Below, one piece after another: positions 62,105-64,000 of a DNA stretch of 64,000 nucleotides. The DNA lies in contig NZ_ATZH01000023.1 of NCBI RefSeq assembly GCF_000428105.1, positions 1 through 64,000 on the forward strand. The letters run 5' to 3'. The number at the start of each line of letters is the position of its first letter. Position 1 is the stretch's first letter. This stretch comes from Bacteroides pyogenes DSM 20611 = JCM 6294. Lineage in GTDB: Bacteria > Bacteroidota > Bacteroidia > Bacteroidales > Bacteroidaceae. The notes under the pieces are model-generated. The model had not been told where the DNA came from and searched no databases. It saw only the letters and a program-made list of their open reading frames with translations. The position numbers and the translations under genes were made by a program.

Positions 62105-62263
62105 CCTGCCTGACTGTATAGTTCTCTGCTTCCTACAGCCTTAGCATCTAAAACATCATATATTGCTGTCTGCCTGACTGTATAGCTCTCTGCTTCCTCG
62201 TCAGCGACTAAATGATAGAGGCAAAGCCGGCTGTCTGTCTGACTGTATAGCTCTCTGCTTCTT
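62105..62263. repeat. 65-bp spaced repeat upstream of metK
   Basis: TGACTGTATAG with CTCTGCTTCY recurs at 62111, 62176 and 62241, exactly 65 bp apart; about 30 bp of each unit is well conserved. The sequence is unrelated to the 65-bp repeat at 8069. Confidence 0.85.
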
Positions 62264-62406
62264 GCATGTTGCAGTCCCGCACGGCATAGCCGGTGTATCA
62301 TCGAACAAGAATATTCTTCCCAACGGCTACTGCAAAAATATCGGAAATATAGATAAGAAGTGTGTATATTTGGGGCGAATATGTGTGTGTTTTGTGCGAT
62401 TCTCCT

Positions 62407-62414
62407 TATCTTTG
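62407..62414 (+). promoter_or_regulatory. -7 box for metK
   Basis: TATCTTTG, an exact TAnnTTTG match about 179 nt upstream of the metK ATG; a second candidate, TATATTTG, lies at 62365-62372. Either gives a long leader. I see no known SAM-riboswitch structure in it. Confidence 0.5.
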
Positions 62415-62592
62415 TCCCCCGAAATGAAAGTGTGGATAGATTTGAGCAGCTTGCAACCACCGAAAAAAATGCTAAAACACGACTATTACTCCCGTTTTCA
62501 GCGATTTATTGCAGTATGCTCTTTCCCCTCCCCTTGCATTTCTTGTTATTGATTTTTTTTAACGTGGAGTTTATAAACTAAAAAAAGAAGAT

Positions 62593-63885
62593 ATGGGATA
62601 CTTATTTACATCCGAATCGGTGTCGGAAGGACACCCCGATAAGGTAGCCGATCAGATATCGGATGCCGTGCTTGACAAGCTGTTGGCTTACGACCCCAGC
62701 TCGAAAGTAGCTTGCGAAACACTGGTGACGACCGGACAGGTGGTACTGGCGGGTGAAGTGAAAACAAAAGCATACGTCGACCTGCAACTCATCGCGCGTG
62801 AGGTGATTAAAAAAATCGGCTACACCAAAGGCGAATATATGTTCGAAAGCAACTCCTGCGGCGTGCTTTCGGCCATCCACGAGCAAAGCCCCGACATCAA
62901 CCGCGGCGTAGAACGTCAGGACCCGATGGAACAGGGAGCGGGCGATCAGGGGATGATGTTCGGCTATGCGACGAACGAAACCGAAAACTACATGCCGCTT
63001 TCGCTCGATCTGGCTCACCGCATCTTGCTGGCTTTGGCCGATATCCGTCGCGAAGGCAGGGAGATGACTTATCTTCGCCCCGACGCAAAGAGTCAGGTGA
63101 CGATTGAATACGACGACAACGGTACGCCCGTGCGCATCGACACCATTGTGGTGTCTACGCAGCACGACGACTTCATACAGCCTGCCGATGATTCGGAAGC
63201 TGCCGCGCTGAAAGCCGACGAAGAGATGCTGGCCGTGATTCGTCGCGACGTGATCGAGGTGCTCATGCCCCGCGTCATCGCTTCCATTCATCACGATAAA
63301 GTGCTGGCGCTGTTCAACGACCGCATCACGTACCACGTGAACCCTACCGGTAAGTTCGTTATCGGCGGTCCTCACGGAGATACGGGTTTGACGGGGCGCA
63401 AGATCATCGTCGACACGTACGGAGGCAAGGGCGCGCACGGCGGCGGAGCGTTCTCGGGCAAAGACCCCAGCAAGGTAGACCGTTCGGCAGCCTATGCCGC
63501 ACGCCACATTGCCAAGAACATGGTAGCTGCCGGCGTGGCGGACGAGATGCTGGTTCAGGTGAGCTATGCCATCGGTGTGGCACGCCCCATCAACATATTC
63601 GTAGACACTTACGGACGCAGCCACGTGAAAATGACCGACGGCGAGATAGCCCGCAAGATCGACCAGCTGTTCGACCTTCGCCCGAAGGCCATCGAAGAGC
63701 GTCTGAAACTCCGCAACCCCATCTATCAGGAGACGGCGGCTTACGGACACATGGGACGCGAGCCTCAGGTGGTGACGAAGAAATTCGCCTCACGCTATGA
63801 GGGAGCTAAAACTGTGGAAGTGGAACTCTTCACATGGGAGAAGCTCGATTATGTAGATAAAATCAAAGCCGCTTTCGGCTTATAA
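62593..63885 (+). CDS. metK: S-adenosylmethionine synthetase
   Basis: A 430-residue enzyme making SAM from methionine and ATP. It begins [20 protein letters not shown], with the HPDK ATP-binding His, then [12 protein letters not shown] (the family's first signature) and [16 protein letters not shown] (the second, P-loop-like). It supplies the SAM used by QueA and the methyltransferases in the window. It has its own promoter and a strong terminator. Confidence 0.98.
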   Translation: MGYLFTSESVSEGHPDKVADQISDAVLDKLLAYDPSSKVACETLVTTGQVVLAGEVKTKAYVDLQLIAREVIKKIGYTKGEYMFESNSCGVLSAIHEQSPDINRGVERQDPMEQGAGDQGMMFGYATNETENYMPLSLDLAHRILLALADIRREGREMTYLRPDAKSQVTIEYDDNGTPVRIDTIVVSTQHDDFIQPADDSEAAALKADEEMLAVIRRDVIEVLMPRVIASIHHDKVLALFNDRITYHVNPTGKFVIGGPHGDTGLTGRKIIVDTYGGKGAHGGGAFSGKDPSKVDRSAAYAARHIAKNMVAAGVADEMLVQVSYAIGVARPINIFVDTYGRSHVKMTDGEIARKIDQLFDLRPKAIEERLKLRNPIYQETAAYGHMGREPQVVTKKFASRYEGAKTVEVELFTWEKLDYVDKIKAAFGL

Positions 63886-63925
63886 ATGCATTACGCAATT
63901 GATTGTTTTTATAATACAGATGACG

Positions 63926-63973
63926 AAAATCCGTGACTTTGCTCCTGTGAAGGAGCAGGTTGCGGATTTTTTT
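63926..63973 (+). terminator. metK terminator
   Basis: AAAATCCG (63926-63933) pairs with CGGATTTT (63963-63970), enclosing an inner stem GCTCCT/AGGAGC, followed by a T-run. Confidence 0.8.
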
Positions 63974-64000
63974 AATTAGACGGATTGCAGATAAACACTT

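Noticed and set aside
61677..62144. 155-codon frame over array C (YIYTHRAGYI repeats) and similar frames over array A
   Set aside because: Produced by the stop-free 22-bp unit; no conserved start, and the reading frame cycles every three units.
62280..62592. SAM riboswitch upstream of metK
   Set aside because: I could not draw any known SAM aptamer core in the leader; only promoter boxes and repeats are visible.

Overview
The window reads as a chromosomal segment of a Bacteroidales bacterium, most likely a Bacteroides species. Supporting signs are a SusC/SusD pair with a hybrid two-component regulator, many TAnnTTTG (-7) promoter boxes with no obvious Shine-Dalgarno sequences, DUF3098 and smalltalk proteins, and a bifunctional PutA-type enzyme. 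Core genes have moderate GC; several AT-rich insertions stand out.

Layout. 1-280 is the end of an ISL3-type insertion sequence abutting a 5'-truncated methyltransferase gene. 283-7779 holds housekeeping genes (SulP transporter, rubrerythrin, PutA-like proline/P5C dehydrogenase). 7807-8702 is a stack of three unrelated tandem-repeat arrays. 8848-19380 is a compact polysaccharide utilisation locus: GH16-ricin lipoprotein, HTCS regulator, SusD, SusC. 19894-24834 carries an Mla/MCE lipid-transport operon, nadB and a PH-domain membrane protein. 24983-29805 is an AT-rich acquired island: a truncated regulator joined to an integrase tail, then a C protein, a C5 methyltransferase and a HaeII-like endonuclease, chimeric remnants of a second methyltransferase and of a Ymh-like gene, and vsr. 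30059-35095 has lpd, dacB, a lipoprotein convergent with dacB, and an HxlR regulator divergent from a nonsense-mutated NTF2-like gene. 35278-37600 is a graveyard: frameshifted Dam-like methylase, a Bro-N gene flanked by direct repeats, and an IS256 remnant.

37697-51978 is the most unusual accessory block. It starts with a divergent S24 repressor, followed by a zinc-ribbon protein, a DUF4373 protein with a 32-residue repeat tract, an HU-like protein, an amidase and a smalltalk protein. After these come a small secreted protein ending in a YD-like motif, a 1998-residue RHS protein with a C-terminal HExxH metallopeptidase domain, and three full plus one truncated copy of a small lipoprotein (candidate immunity). 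Each extra copy carries a piece of the RHS 3' end and its own promoter-like box.

51989-63885 returns to conserved genes: an outer-membrane receptor, then methyltransferase-ftsX-DUF3098-uppP-truB-queA-zinc ribbon-folK, and metK.

A pattern running through the window is intergenic minisatellites. One family is especially striking: three separate arrays (8481-8702, 38695-39016, 61735-62050) built on the same 22-bp unit with a CATATAT core, in the same orientation, each upstream of a plus-strand gene. Other arrays have periods of 23, 60-65, 65, 65, 71, 96 and 131 bp.
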